From positions 1,134,462-1,198,461 of the forward strand of contig NZ_CP017448.1 of NCBI RefSeq assembly GCF_001753165.1: a DNA stretch of 64,000 nt, given 5' to 3'. The notes under the pieces were generated by a model that searched no databases, had not been told where the DNA came from, and saw nothing but the letters and a program-made list of their open reading frames with translations. Shown piece after piece: positions 19,591 to 30,407 of the stretch (positions are counted from its first letter, which is position 1; the number at the start of each line of letters is the position of its first letter). The position numbers and the translations under genes were made by a program. This DNA comes from Acidihalobacter aeolianus (GTDB taxonomy: Bacteria; Pseudomonadota; Gammaproteobacteria; DSM-5130; Acidihalobacteraceae).

Positions 19591-20420
19591 CACTGCACGA
19601 ACTGCCCGCAACGGCCGAGATCATCGAGCGTATGGACGACTCGTCCAGTATCTTCACCCTGCGCCTGCGCTTCGTCGACCCGGCGCGGCAGACGGCGTTC
19701 CGCAGCAGCCCGGGCCAGTTCAACATGCTCAGCATGCACGGCGTCGGCGAGGTGCCGATCTCGATCTCCTCCGACCCTGAAGACATACACTTCATCGGCC
19801 ACACGGTGCGGGCGGTGGGGCGGGTGACGCACGCGCTTGCCACCCTGCGCCCGGGCGACCGGGTCGGGCTGCGCGGCCCCTACGGGCGCGGCTGGCCGCT
19901 GCAGGAGGCCGAGGGCGGCGACGTGGTGCTGGTGACCGGCGGTCTGGGCTGCGCCCCGGTCGTGTCGGTGATCGATTACGTCATGCGCCGGCGCGAGCGC
20001 TTCGGGCGGCTGGTCATCATCCAGGGCGTCAAGCATGCCGAGGACCTGATCTGGCGCCAGCGCTACGAGGCCTGGGCCCATGCGCCGGACACCCAGGTGT
20101 GGCTGGCGGCGGACGTGGGCGGGCCGCACTGGGCCTGGGATGTGGGCCCGGTCACGGTGCTGCTCGATCACGCCGAATTCGATCACGCCCAGGCGCACGC
20201 GCTGATGTGCGGGCCCGAGCCGATGATGAAGGCGGTCGCCGAGCGTCTGTTGGACGACGGCATGCCGACCGAACGGTTGTGGCTGAGCATGGAGCGCAAT
20301 ATGCACTGCGCGGTGGGCCACTGCGGCCACTGCCAGCTCGGGCCGCTGTTCGTATGCCGTGACGGCCCGGTATTTCCCTATCCCGTGTTGGCGCCGTGGC
20401 TGCGGCACCGGAGTCTGTGA
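19587..20420 (+). CDS. hyhG: Group 3b hydrogenase flavin/NAD(P) subunit gamma
   Basis: A 277-residue ferredoxin-reductase-like protein. The FAD domain shows SPGQFNMLSM and PISISS. The nucleotide-binding domain shows LVTGGLGCAPVVSVIDYV and ALMCGPEPMMKAVAE. The C-terminal cysteines (MHCAVGHCGHCQLGPLFVCRDGP) bind a [2Fe-2S] cluster as in the DHOD electron-transfer family. It exchanges electrons between NAD(P) and the hydrogenase. The start overlaps the previous stop (ATGA), so the longer open frame upstream is not used. Confidence 0.9.
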   Translation: MTLHELPATAEIIERMDDSSSIFTLRLRFVDPARQTAFRSSPGQFNMLSMHGVGEVPISISSDPEDIHFIGHTVRAVGRVTHALATLRPGDRVGLRGPYGRGWPLQEAEGGDVVLVTGGLGCAPVVSVIDYVMRRRERFGRLVIIQGVKHAEDLIWRQRYEAWAHAPDTQVWLAADVGGPHWAWDVGPVTVLLDHAEFDHAQAHALMCGPEPMMKAVAERLLDDGMPTERLWLSMERNMHCAVGHCGHCQLGPLFVCRDGPVFPYPVLAPWLRHRSL

Positions 20421-21238
20421 TGAGCGAGGTATCCGCAAGCAACGCCACCGCGCCGCCGTGCAAACCGCGCGTGGCGGTGCACAAGTTCAGCTCCTGCGAC
20501 GGCTGCCAGCTTGCCCTGCTGAATGCCGGCGAGGCGCTGCTGGCGCTGGCCGAGCGGGTCGATCTGGTGCACTTCGCGGAAGCCGGTCCCATGGACCCGG
20601 AGGCGGAGGTCGACATCGCCTTCGTCGAAGGCAGCGTGTCCACGCCGGAGGACCGCTCGCGCATCGTGCGGGTGCGCAGCAACAGCCGCTTTCTCGTCAC
20701 CCTGGGCGCCTGCGCCACCGCCGGCGGCATCCAGGCGCTGCGCAACTTCGCCGACGGCGACGGCTGGCTGGGCGCGGTCTACGCCAGCCCCGAGTTCGTT
20801 TCCAGCCTGGCACAGGTGTCGCCGATTCGCGAGCACGTGCACGTCGACCTGGAGCTCTGGGGTTGCCCGGTCAGCGGCCGGCAGGTGGTGTCGGCCGTGG
20901 GCAGCCTGCTCGCTGGCGCGCCACCTGCGGTGCCCGACGAGCGGCTGTGCCTCGAATGCAAGCGCCAGCAGGCGGTGTGCGTGATGGTCACCCGCGGCGC
21001 GCCGTGCATGGGTCCGGTCACGCGCACCGGCTGCGGGGCGTTGTGCCCGCGTTTCGAGCGCGATTGCTACGGCTGCTACGGCCCGGCCGAACACTCCAAC
21101 ACGCAGGCGCTGGGTCGCCGCTTCGCCGGGCTCGGCCTGGTCGACGAGGCAGTCGTGCGGCGCTTCCATTTCATCAACAGCCAGGCGCCCGCATTCCTCG
21201 AGGCCGGGCAGCGGGCGCGGGGGCATGCCGATGACTGA
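20420..21238 (+). CDS. hyhS: Group 3b [NiFe] hydrogenase small subunit
   Basis: A 272-residue small subunit without a signal peptide, so the enzyme is cytoplasmic. Visible are KFSSCDGCQLALL (proximal cluster cysteines), LGACATAGG, WGCPVSG and a distal set of cysteines (CLECKRQQAVCVM..GAPCMGP..CGALCPRFERDCYGCYGP). The start at 20420 shares a base with the previous TGA; a TTG-initiated longer form from 20396 is less likely. It pairs with the large subunit that overlaps its 3' end. Confidence 0.92.
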   Translation: MSEVSASNATAPPCKPRVAVHKFSSCDGCQLALLNAGEALLALAERVDLVHFAEAGPMDPEAEVDIAFVEGSVSTPEDRSRIVRVRSNSRFLVTLGACATAGGIQALRNFADGDGWLGAVYASPEFVSSLAQVSPIREHVHVDLELWGCPVSGRQVVSAVGSLLAGAPPAVPDERLCLECKRQQAVCVMVTRGAPCMGPVTRTGCGALCPRFERDCYGCYGPAEHSNTQALGRRFAGLGLVDEAVVRRFHFINSQAPAFLEAGQRARGHADD

Positions 21239-22529
21239 ACGCCGCGACGTGCGCATCGAGGTGCCCGTGCTGGCGCGGGTGGAGGGCGAGGGCGCGCTTT
21301 CGCTGGAGGTGCGCGACGGCCGCATAGAACGCCTGCAACTGCGCATCTACGAGCCGCCGCGGTTGTTCGAGAAATTCCTCGAGGGGCGCGGCCACGAGGA
21401 GATTCCGGACGCGGTGGCGCGCATCTGCGGCATCTGCCCGGTGGCCTACCAGATGAGCGCGGTCGCGGCCCTGGAGCAGGCCATGGGCGTCGGCATCGAC
21501 GACTGGGTGCGGCGCATGCGCCGGGTGTTCTATTGCGGCGAATGGCTGCAGAGCCATGCGCTGCACATCCACCTGCTCGCGGCACCCGATTTCCTCGGTT
21601 ACGACAGCGTCGTCGAGATGGCCAAGGGGCATCCCGATCTGGTCCGCCGCGGACTGCGCCTGCAGGCGTTGGGTAACGACCTGATCGCCCTGTTCGGGGG
21701 GCGCTCGGTGCATCCCGTGGGCGCCTGCGTGGGCGGCTTCCATCACGCCCCGACCGTGGCGGCGGTAGCGGCCATGCGCACACGCCTGAACGATGCACAG
21801 GAGGACGCGCGGGCCCTGCTCGACTGGGCACTGGCCTTGCCCGTGCCGGACTCCGACCAGGACTTCGTCAGCGTTGCCCTGCGCCATCCGCAGGACTATG
21901 CGATGGCCGAGGGGTGCATCGTCAGCGACCGCGGCCTGGATATCGGGGCGGAGGCCTTCGAGGCGCATTTCCGCGAGCTGCAGGTGCCGCATTCCACCGC
22001 GCTGCATGCACTGCTGCACGATGAGCCCTACATGGTCGGCCCGTTGGCACGCCTGAATCTCAACCACGAGCGCCTGCCGGAGGCGCTGCGCGAGCGGCTG
22101 CTCGCGGCCGGGCTGCGGCTGCCCAGCAGAAACCCGTTCCATAGCCTGATCGCCCGTGCGGCGGAGATCGCTTTCATCGTCGGCGAGGCCGCGCGGCTGC
22201 TCGCGGACTATGCCGAGCCGCCGCTGCCCGCCGCGGCGGTGACGCCGCGCGCCGGGATGGGCTTCGGCGCCACCGAGGCGCCGCGCGGCCTGCTCTGGCA
22301 CCGCTACGAGGTGGACGACGCCGGGCACGTACGCAGCGCGCGCATCGTGCCGCCAACCAGCCAGAACCAGGCGCGCATCGAGGCCGACCTGCGCCAGTCG
22401 CTGGAACTGCTCGGGCTGGACCAGCCGGACGAGGCCCTGCGCCTGCGCGGCGAGCAGGTCATCCGCAGCTACGACCCCTGCATCTCCTGCGCCACGCACT
22501 TCCTGCGTCTGGACGTGCGCCGCAGGTGA
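21231..22529 (+). CDS. hyhL: Group 3b [NiFe] hydrogenase large subunit
   Basis: A 432-residue catalytic subunit. RICGIC gives the first two nickel cysteines (C66, C69) and DPCISCATH the C-terminal pair, followed by a nine-residue tail (FLRLDVRRR) to be cleaved on maturation. Short length and motif form fit the bidirectional NADP-linked group 3b. ATG 21231 is preferred over ATG 21225 because the G-rich ribosome site ends at 21223, leaving seven bases. It overlaps the small-subunit stop. Confidence 0.92.
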   Translation: MTERRDVRIEVPVLARVEGEGALSLEVRDGRIERLQLRIYEPPRLFEKFLEGRGHEEIPDAVARICGICPVAYQMSAVAALEQAMGVGIDDWVRRMRRVFYCGEWLQSHALHIHLLAAPDFLGYDSVVEMAKGHPDLVRRGLRLQALGNDLIALFGGRSVHPVGACVGGFHHAPTVAAVAAMRTRLNDAQEDARALLDWALALPVPDSDQDFVSVALRHPQDYAMAEGCIVSDRGLDIGAEAFEAHFRELQVPHSTALHALLHDEPYMVGPLARLNLNHERLPEALRERLLAAGLRLPSRNPFHSLIARAAEIAFIVGEAARLLADYAEPPLPAAAVTPRAGMGFGATEAPRGLLWHRYEVDDAGHVRSARIVPPTSQNQARIEADLRQSLELLGLDQPDEALRLRGEQVIRSYDPCISCATHFLRLDVRRR

Positions 22530-22960
22530 CGCGGCTCGCAGTCATCGGCATCGGCTCTCCCTTCGGCGGCGACCGCATCGCCTGGAGCCTGATCGAGCGC
22601 CTGCAGCACAGCCGCTTCGCGTCTGCCGGCGGCATGTCGTTCGAGGTCAGCGATCGCCCCGGACCGGCCCTGCTCGAACGCCTGAGCGGCGCCGAACGCG
22701 CAATCCTGATCGACGCGGTCGCCGGCGCCGACGAACCCGCCGCCTGGTATGCCGAGGACGCCTTCGCGCGGTTGTCGGCGCCGCTTTCCGGGCACGCCAT
22801 CGGCCTCGCCGAAACGCTCGATCTTGGTCGTGCGCTCGGCGACCTGCCGGCGCTCGAACTCCTCGGCCTGCGTCTGCAGCCGGACGGCAGCGCCGGCCCG
22901 CGCGCCTGCGCGGCGGGCCTGCGCCTGCTCATCCGCCGTCTGCGCAACCTTTCCGGCTAG
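22526..22960 (+). CDS. Hydrogenase maturation protease for the group 3b enzyme
   Basis: A 144-residue HycI/HyaD-family endopeptidase starting at GTG that overlaps the large-subunit stop (GTGA). It keeps VIGIGSPFGGDRIAW, where the metal-binding acid is D rather than the common E, plus ILIDAVAGA and a late GHAIGLAETL segment with the conserved histidine. It most likely processes the tail of the group 3b large subunit. A weak hairpin (22972-22978/22989-22995) follows. Confidence 0.85.
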   Translation: MTRLAVIGIGSPFGGDRIAWSLIERLQHSRFASAGGMSFEVSDRPGPALLERLSGAERAILIDAVAGADEPAAWYAEDAFARLSAPLSGHAIGLAETLDLGRALGDLPALELLGLRLQPDGSAGPRACAAGLRLLIRRLRNLSG

Positions 22961-23089
22961 ATAGCAGCTCGCGCCCTGTGCCCAAAAGCAGGGCGATACC
23001 GGAACCATCGCAGTGCGCTCGCCCCAACATGAAGCCTACGCGGCCACAGTACGTGGCTGCCCTGTCTTTGATTAGTAATTCAAATTAAA

Positions 23090-23101
23090 ACAAGTGCTTG
23101 T
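23090..23101. promoter_or_regulatory. 12-bp palindrome upstream of the APC permease
   Basis: ACAAG-TG-CTTGT is a perfect palindrome in an AT-rich stretch (23070-23115), about 155 bases before the permease start. It could be a repressor operator. The rest of 22961-23257 holds no gene; a TGGAGGT ribosome site lies near 23243-23249. Confidence 0.3.
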
Positions 23102-23257
23102 ATTTTATGGATAGATGCATGTCGTGGCGGGTCAAGGCCGTGTAACACCCATGAAACGGTATGGCTATTGCAATTGTCCACATCGATAGACGGCGATAAG
23201 GGGGGCCGTTGCTGCGCATCGTCGCGGCGACATCACTCGATAGTGGAGGTACCTGTT

Positions 23258-24901
23258 ATGGCCATGACACACGATGCGATGCGCGTCAGTACCGGAGCGG
23301 GCAAGCTGCGGCGCGAGGCGGGCATCCTGAGCCTGTTGTTCGCCAGTCTTGGCGGCATGATCGGATCGGGTTGGCTGTTCGGTCCGCTCAATGCCGCCAA
23401 GGCCGCGGGGCCCGCCAGCCTGTTGTCCTGGGTGATCGGCGGTGCCGCGATCCTGCTGCTGGCCTTCGTCTACGCCGAACTGGCGACCGCCTTCCCGCGC
23501 GCCGGGGCGGTGGTCGCCTTTCCCAAGCTCAGCCATGGCAACCTGATGGCGATGGTGATGAGCTGGGTGGTGTTCCTCGGTTACGTTTCGGTGCCGCCGG
23601 TGGAGGTGATGGCGGTGCTGAGCTACGCCAACAATTACCTGCCAGGACTGGTCACGCCGCACACCGGTATGCTCACCACCGTCGGCTTCGTTTCGGCGGT
23701 GGTGCTGATGGGCGTGTTCATCGTGCTGAATACCTTCGGCATCCGCTGGCTGCTGCGCATCAACACCGCACTGGTGTGGTGGAAGCTGGCGATTCCGGCG
23801 ATCACGATACTCGCCCTGCTGCTGTTTTCCTTCCATGCAGGCAACGGCAGCGTGCAGGGCTTCGCGCCCTACGGTTCGCAGGGCGTGCTGTCGGCAGTGG
23901 CCACCTCAGGCATCGTGTTCAGCTATCTCGGATTCCGCCAGGCGGTCGAGCTGGCCGGCGAGTCGCGCGACCCGAAACGCACCATACCCAAAGCGGTGAT
24001 CGGTTCGGTGGTGCTCGCGCTGGGCCTTTACCTGCTGCTGCAGCTGGCGATGATCTATGGCGTCGCGCCCGGCAGCATCGCCCACGGCTGGGCCAATCTG
24101 CACTTCGCGGGCATCGCCGGGCCCTTTGCTGGCATGGCGGCACTGGCCGGTCTCGGCTGGCTGGCCCTGTTGCTCTACATCGACGCGGTGATCTCGCCAG
24201 GCGGCACCGGCATCATCTACAGCACCACCTCGTCGCGGGTGGTTTACGCCACCGGCAGCGAGGGGCTGATGACCTCGCTGATGAGTAAGGTGACGGACAA
24301 GGGCGTGCCCTGGGTGGGGCTGGTCGTAACCTTTGCCTTCGGGGTGTTCTTCTTTTTCCCCTTCCCGTCCTGGCAGAAGCTGGTGGGCTACATCTCGTCC
24401 GTATCCGTGCTTTCCTACGGCATCGGCCCGGTGGTGCTGCTCAGCCTGCGCAAGACCCTGCCGGTAGCCGATCACGGACGCCCGTTCCTGCTGCGCTGGC
24501 CGTGGCTGATCGCGCCGGTCGCCTTCACCGTCTCCAACTACATCATCTATTGGAGCGGGGCGGGCACCGACGATTTCCTGTTCGGCATGCTGGCGGTGTT
24601 CTTCCTGATCTATCTTGCCTACGAGCTGGCCACGCGCCGCAGTCTGGCGCACCTGGAGTGGCGCGGTGCGTGGTGGCTGCTGCCGTATTTCATCGGCATG
24701 TGGCTGATCACCTACCTCGGTCCCAAGTCGTTGACCGGCGGGCTGGGCGACATCGTCTATCCGTGGGGCATGGTGATTATCGCGGTGTTCAGCCTGGTCA
24801 TCATCTTCCTGGCACGCGCCAGCGCGATGATCGACCCGGAGGAGGCGCGCGCGACGCTGCTCAGCGGTGAACCCGAGGCTTTCGATCAGAGGGCCGGCTG
24901 A
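23258..24901 (+). CDS. APC-superfamily amino acid permease
   Basis: A 547-residue inner-membrane transporter with about twelve to fourteen helices. The first helix carries the APC substrate motif (SLGGMIGSGWLFGPL) and helix 6 has the typical SGIVFSYLGFRQAVELAGESRDP region. Start 23258 follows a GGAGGT; an earlier in-frame start at 23168 would add an unstructured leader. It probably imports an amino acid or amine by proton symport. The nearby beta-alanine/polyamine genes suggest, but do not prove, that substrate range. Confidence 0.88.
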   Translation: MAMTHDAMRVSTGAGKLRREAGILSLLFASLGGMIGSGWLFGPLNAAKAAGPASLLSWVIGGAAILLLAFVYAELATAFPRAGAVVAFPKLSHGNLMAMVMSWVVFLGYVSVPPVEVMAVLSYANNYLPGLVTPHTGMLTTVGFVSAVVLMGVFIVLNTFGIRWLLRINTALVWWKLAIPAITILALLLFSFHAGNGSVQGFAPYGSQGVLSAVATSGIVFSYLGFRQAVELAGESRDPKRTIPKAVIGSVVLALGLYLLLQLAMIYGVAPGSIAHGWANLHFAGIAGPFAGMAALAGLGWLALLLYIDAVISPGGTGIIYSTTSSRVVYATGSEGLMTSLMSKVTDKGVPWVGLVVTFAFGVFFFFPFPSWQKLVGYISSVSVLSYGIGPVVLLSLRKTLPVADHGRPFLLRWPWLIAPVAFTVSNYIIYWSGAGTDDFLFGMLAVFFLIYLAYELATRRSLAHLEWRGAWWLLPYFIGMWLITYLGPKSLTGGLGDIVYPWGMVIIAVFSLVIIFLARASAMIDPEEARATLLSGEPEAFDQRAG

Positions 24902-25509
24902 GCGGTGGTCAGATGCAAGAACTGGGCGATGCCGCTCAGCAGCATCTGCACCGCGATGACGGTTAGGATCAAGCCCATTAGGCGCTCCAGGGCTACGAGG
25001 CCGCGCGCGCCCAGGTGACGCGACAACCGGGTGGCCGCCAGCAGAATGCTGCCGCTGGCGGCCCAGGCGATGAGCAGTGCGCCGGTCCACAGCGGCCAGT
25101 CGCCGGGTTGCCGGCTGGCCATCAGCATGGCCGCGGAGATCGCCGAGGGCCCTGCGATCAGCGGCACGGCGAGTGGCACCACCAGCGGCTCGCCCTCGAT
25201 CTGCTCATGCAGCCCGCCGGCATCCGGAAACACCATCTTCAGTGCGATCAGGAACAGCACCACGCCCCCGGCCACGCCCAGCGCCGCCGGTGAGACCTCC
25301 AGCAGGTCCATCAGCTGCTGGCCGAAGAACATGAACACCAGCAGGATGACCAGGGCAATCAACATCTCGCGCACGATCACCCGCGGCTGGCGCTCGCGCG
25401 GCGTTTGTCTGAGCGCGCTCAGGAACAGCGGGATGTTGCCGAAGGGGTCCATCACCAGAAAGAACAGCAGCGCGGCGGAGAACAGGGTCATCTGGGGTCC
25501 GTGGGTCAT
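24886..25509 (-). CDS. MarC/YhgN-family membrane protein
   Basis: A 207-residue six-helix protein of the MarC family. The first helix (FFLVMDPFGNIPLF) and the fourth (VPLAVPLIAGPSAISAAM) are the two halves of the internal duplication. The role of the family is unsettled; it is not the antibiotic pump once proposed. Its last 16 bases overlap the 3' end of the permease gene read from the other strand. Confidence 0.9.
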   Translation of the reverse strand: MTHGPQMTLFSAALLFFLVMDPFGNIPLFLSALRQTPRERQPRVIVREMLIALVILLVFMFFGQQLMDLLEVSPAALGVAGGVVLFLIALKMVFPDAGGLHEQIEGEPLVVPLAVPLIAGPSAISAAMLMASRQPGDWPLWTGALLIAWAASGSILLAATRLSRHLGARGLVALERLMGLILTVIAVQMLLSGIAQFLHLTTAQPAL

Positions 25510-25524
25510 GGGGAGCTTAATGAT

Positions 25525-25589
25525 ACGGCCCCGCGGTGCGGGGCCGTAAAGGGTAGATCATTTCCCGCCCGGCATTGCCGCCGGGCGGG
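25525..25589 (-). terminator. Two GC-rich hairpins after mmsA
   Basis: Two perfect 10-bp inverted repeats lie between mmsA and marC: 25525-25534/25538-25547 (loop 3) and 25564-25573/25580-25589 (loop 6). They lack a T tract on the minus strand, so any termination would be atypical for an intrinsic terminator. Confidence 0.45.
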
Positions 25590-25596
25590 GCCGGAA

Positions 25597-27117
25597 TCAC
25601 TTGTGCACGGGCATCTGGAATTCGCTGCCCGTGGCGCGCGAGGGCCAGCGCGAGGTCACCGTCTTGAGGCGGGTGTAGAAGCGCACGCCCTCGGGGCCGT
25701 GCATGTGCATGTCGCCGAACAGCGATTGCTTCCAGCCGCCGAAGCTGTGGAAGGCCATGGGCACCGGGATCGGTACGTTGATGCCGACCATGCCGGCCTG
25801 CACGGCGTGGCTGAAGCGCCGCGCGGTGCCGCCGTCGCGGGTGAAGATCGCGGTGCCGTTGCCGAAGGCGTGATCGTCGATCAGGCGCAGGCCGCTGTCG
25901 AAATCGGGCACGCGCACCACTGCGAGTACCGGGCCGAAGATTTCCTCGCGGTAGATGCGCATCTCGGGAGTGACGCGGTCGAACAGGCAGCCGCCGAGAA
26001 AGTGGCCGTCCTCATGGCCGGGCACGCGGCAGTCGCGGCCGTCGACCACGAGTTCCGCGCCTTCTTCCACACCCAGGCCGACATACCACTTCACGCGCTC
26101 GCAGTGCTCGCGGGTGACCAGCGGCCCCATCTCCACCTCATCGGCGTCGCCGGGGCCGACCTTGAGCGCGCGGGCGCGCTCGGCCAGGCGCTCGACCAGC
26201 GGGTCGGCGATGTCGCCGACCGCGACCGCCACGGAGATTGCCATGCAACGTTCGCCGGCGGAACCGTAGGCCGAGCCGATCAGCGCGTCCACGGTCTGGT
26301 CGAGGTCCGCGTCGGGCATCACCAGCATGTGGTTCTTGGCCCCGCCGAGGGCCTGCACGCGCTTGCCGTGGGCGGTGCCGGTCTCGTAGATGTAGCGTGC
26401 CACCTGGGTCGAGCCGACGAAGCTCACTGCCGCGACGCGGCTGTCGGTGAGCAGGGTGTCTACCGCTGCCTTGTCGCCGTTGACGACGGAAAAGACGCCA
26501 TCGGGCAGGCCGACCTCGGTGAGCAGTTCGGCCACGCGCAGCGGGCAGCTTGGGTCCTTCTCGGAGGGCTTGAGGATGAAGGCGTTGCCGGCGGCGAGGG
26601 CGACCGGGAACATCCACATCGGCACCATCGCCGGGAAGTTGAACGGGGTGATGCCGGCGACCACGCCGAGGGGTTGGCGTAGCGACCAGCTGTCGACGCC
26701 GGTGCCGACGTCCTCGCTCATCTCGCCCTTGAGCAGATGCGGGATGCCGCAGGCGAATTCGACCACCTCGATGCCGCGGGTCAGCTCGCCGAGGGCGTCG
26801 GGCACGGTCTTGCCGTGTTCGCGCGAGATCAGCCGCGCGAGTTCGTCGGCATGCGCCTCCAGCAGGGCCTTGAAGCGGAACAGCACGCGCGCGCGGCGCA
26901 GCGGCGTGGTGGCGGCCCAGCCGGGTGCCGCGGCGGCGGCGCTGGCGATGGCGCGCTCGGTTTCCGCCGCGTCGGCCAGCGCGACGCGGGCCTGCACCTG
27001 TCCGGTCGCCGGGTTGTACACGTCGCCGAGGCGGCCGCTGGTACCGGGGGCATGGCGCCCGTCGAGGTAATGGCCGAGCACTGGCAGGCCGGTCTGGGTT
27101 GCGGAGTTGTCGTTCAT
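25597..27117 (-). CDS. mmsA: Methylmalonate/malonate-semialdehyde dehydrogenase (CoA-acylating)
   Basis: A 506-residue aldehyde dehydrogenase matching MmsA. Visible are [39 protein letters not shown] and the catalytic cysteine in [10 protein letters not shown]. It converts malonate or methylmalonate semialdehyde to acetyl- or propionyl-CoA with NAD and CoA. With the omega-aminotransferase upstream, beta-alanine to malonate semialdehyde to acetyl-CoA is the likely route. It is the last of three minus-strand genes reading aminotransferase-ald-mmsA. Confidence 0.92.
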   Translation of the reverse strand: MNDNSATQTGLPVLGHYLDGRHAPGTSGRLGDVYNPATGQVQARVALADAAETERAIASAAAAAPGWAATTPLRRARVLFRFKALLEAHADELARLISREHGKTVPDALGELTRGIEVVEFACGIPHLLKGEMSEDVGTGVDSWSLRQPLGVVAGITPFNFPAMVPMWMFPVALAAGNAFILKPSEKDPSCPLRVAELLTEVGLPDGVFSVVNGDKAAVDTLLTDSRVAAVSFVGSTQVARYIYETGTAHGKRVQALGGAKNHMLVMPDADLDQTVDALIGSAYGSAGERCMAISVAVAVGDIADPLVERLAERARALKVGPGDADEVEMGPLVTREHCERVKWYVGLGVEEGAELVVDGRDCRVPGHEDGHFLGGCLFDRVTPEMRIYREEIFGPVLAVVRVPDFDSGLRLIDDHAFGNGTAIFTRDGGTARRFSHAVQAGMVGINVPIPVPMAFHSFGGWKQSLFGDMHMHGPEGVRFYTRLKTVTSRWPSRATGSEFQMPVHK

Positions 27118-27174
27118 CGGGAATCTCTCGGTTCGGCGTCCCCGGCGGCGGCCGGGGACGTGGGACGGTGTCGG

Positions 27175-28293
27175 CTAGGCGGCCAGGACCTGCGCTGCGG
27201 TTCGGTAGGTGTAGCCCAGGGCCTCGGCGACCGCGGCATAGGTCACCGCGCCGCGATGCACGTTCAGCCCGGCGCACAGGTGCGGGTCGTCGAGCAGTGC
27301 CTGGCGGTAGCCCTTGTCGGCCAGTGCGAGCACGTAGGGCAGGGTGGCCTGGGTCAGCGCGAAGGTGGCGGTGCGCGCCACGCCGCCGGGCATGTTGGCC
27401 ACGCAGTAGTGCACCACGCCGTCGACCGTGTAGGTCGGGTCCTGATGGGTGGTCGGATGGCTGGTCTCGAAGCAGCCGCCCTGGTCGATGGCGACGTCCA
27501 CCACCACCGCACCGGGGCGCATGCGCGAGATCATCGCCCGCGTCACCAGCTTGGGCGCTGCGGCGCCGGGAATCAGCACCGCGCCGATCACGAGATCGGC
27601 ATTGAACACGGCGCTCTCCAGCGCATCGGCGGTCGAGTACACGGTCTTGAGGCGCGGCCCGAACTGGGCGTCGATCTGGCGCAGCCGCGTCAGGTCGAGA
27701 TCGAGCACGGTGACGTCGGCGCCGAGGCCGAGGGCCATGCGCGCGGCGTTGAGCCCGACCACGCCGCTGCCGATCACGCTCACGTTCGCCGGGGGAACGC
27801 CGGGCACGCCGGCGAGCAGCACGCCGCGGCCGCCCTGGGCCTTTTCCAGGGCATGCGCGCCGGCCTGGACCGCCATGCGTCCGGCCACCTCGCTCATCGG
27901 CGCAAGCAGGGGCAGACCGCCGTGCGCGTCGGTGACGGTCTCGTAGGCGATGGCGACGGCGTCCGAATCCACCAGCAGGCGGGCCTGCTCGGGGTCGGGG
28001 GCGAGGTGCAGATAGGTGAACAGGATCTGTCCGGGGCACAGGCGCGCGCATTCCTCGGGTTGCGGTTCCTTGACCTTGACGACCATCTCGGCCTCGGCGA
28101 AGACCTCTGCGGGGTCGTCGGCCAGGCGCGCGCCGGCGATGACGTAATCCTCGTCCTTGAGGCCGACGCCGGCGCCCGCGCCGCGCTGCACCAGCACGCC
28201 GTGGCCGCGCCGGGTCAGCTCGCGCACGCCGGTGGGCGTCAGTCCGACCCGGTATTCGTGGTTCTTGATTTCCTTGGGAACTCCGACAAGCAT
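27175..28293 (-). CDS. ald: Alanine dehydrogenase
   Basis: A 372-residue NAD-dependent enzyme that interconverts alanine and pyruvate plus ammonia. It begins with [20 protein letters not shown], the family signature with catalytic lysine and arginine. It continues with KVKEPQ, the histidine-bearing TYLHLA and the Rossmann [20 protein letters not shown]. It would regenerate the pyruvate that accepts the amino group in the neighbouring omega-aminotransferase reaction, so the two genes form a cycle that releases ammonia. Confidence 0.95.
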   Translation of the reverse strand: MLVGVPKEIKNHEYRVGLTPTGVRELTRRGHGVLVQRGAGAGVGLKDEDYVIAGARLADDPAEVFAEAEMVVKVKEPQPEECARLCPGQILFTYLHLAPDPEQARLLVDSDAVAIAYETVTDAHGGLPLLAPMSEVAGRMAVQAGAHALEKAQGGRGVLLAGVPGVPPANVSVIGSGVVGLNAARMALGLGADVTVLDLDLTRLRQIDAQFGPRLKTVYSTADALESAVFNADLVIGAVLIPGAAAPKLVTRAMISRMRPGAVVVDVAIDQGGCFETSHPTTHQDPTYTVDGVVHYCVANMPGGVARTATFALTQATLPYVLALADKGYRQALLDDPHLCAGLNVHRGAVTYAAVAEALGYTYRTAAQVLAA

Positions 28294-28315
28294 GCGAACC
28301 TCCGCACGGTTGGGT

Positions 28316-29662
<1,347 letters not shown>

Positions 29663-29703
29663 GCCGCGGTTCCTCGGAGGCGGTGGTGTTCCAGGGATTC
29701 TAA

Positions 29704-29783
29704 GACATGTTAAATAAAATAAACAATCTTAGTTTTTATGGGCTGGAGATGTCCTTTTCTGTTAGCATCATGTTTAATATTTT
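29704..29783. promoter_or_regulatory. Candidate PuuR-like operator pair in the divergent promoter
   Basis: The 148-base gap between the aminotransferase and the regulator is AT-rich. It contains two similar sites in the same orientation: CATGTTAAATAAAAT (29706-29720) and CATGTTTAATATTTT (29769-29783). The reverse complement of the second, AAAATATTAAACATG, resembles the asymmetric E. coli PuuR site as I recall it. They flank the region where both promoters should lie. Confidence 0.4.
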
Positions 29784-29810
29784 GTCTTGTCGGCAAGCGA
29801 GGACTGTCGA

Positions 29811-30353
29811 ATGGAGATAGGCGCCCGCCTGCGCGCATTGCGCGAGCTGTATGGACTGTCACAGCGGGAACTGGCCAAGCGTGCGGGGGTCACCAACGGC
29901 ATGATCTCGCAGATCGAGCAGGATCGCGTGAGCCCCTCGGTGGGCTCGCTGAAGAAGATCCTGGACGGACTGTCGATCTCCATCGCCGACTTCTTCACCC
30001 AGGACTTTGGCGGTCCGGTACAGGTGTTCTTCGACCGCGACGAGATGCCCGATCTGGGCAACGGGCCGGTGAACCTGTTTCTGGTCGCGGCCGGGCGCAA
30101 GAACCGCGAGATGTCGATGCTGCGCGAGGTCTACGCCCCCGGCGCGGATACCGGCGAGGACATGCTGCAGCACGAGGGCGAGGAGGCCGGGGTGGTGGTG
30201 CGCGGCACGATGGAGATCACCGTCGGCAGCGAGACACGCCTGCTGCGCCCGGGCGACGCCTATTATTTCGAGAGCCGGATTCCGCATCGTTTCCGCAATC
30301 CGGGCGAGGCCGAGGCCGAAATCGTCAGCGCCAACAGCCCGCCCACCTTCTGA
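29811..30353 (+). CDS. PuuR-like regulator: HTH (XRE) plus cupin
   Basis: A 180-residue transcription factor. Residues 2-58 form an XRE helix-turn-helix (RLRALRELYGLSQRELAKRAGVTNGMISQIE). Residues 100-180 form a cupin (HEGEEAGVVVRG, LRPGDAYYFESRIPHRFRNPG) that would bind an amine ligand, as in PuuR. ATG 29811 is used instead of an upstream TTG. It sits between divergent operons of amine catabolism and probably represses both until the inducer appears. Confidence 0.87.
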   Translation: MEIGARLRALRELYGLSQRELAKRAGVTNGMISQIEQDRVSPSVGSLKKILDGLSISIADFFTQDFGGPVQVFFDRDEMPDLGNGPVNLFLVAAGRKNREMSMLREVYAPGADTGEDMLQHEGEEAGVVVRGTMEITVGSETRLLRPGDAYYFESRIPHRFRNPGEAEAEIVSANSPPTF

Positions 30354-30407
30354 GACCTGCTGCCGGCGCGGCCGGCGGCCCCGAAAGTCTGTACGAGGAT
30401 GCAAACC

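Noticed and set aside
26138-28051. 637-residue minus-strand frame across mmsA and ald
   Set aside because: Arg-rich shadow frame spanning two well-supported genes and their gap.
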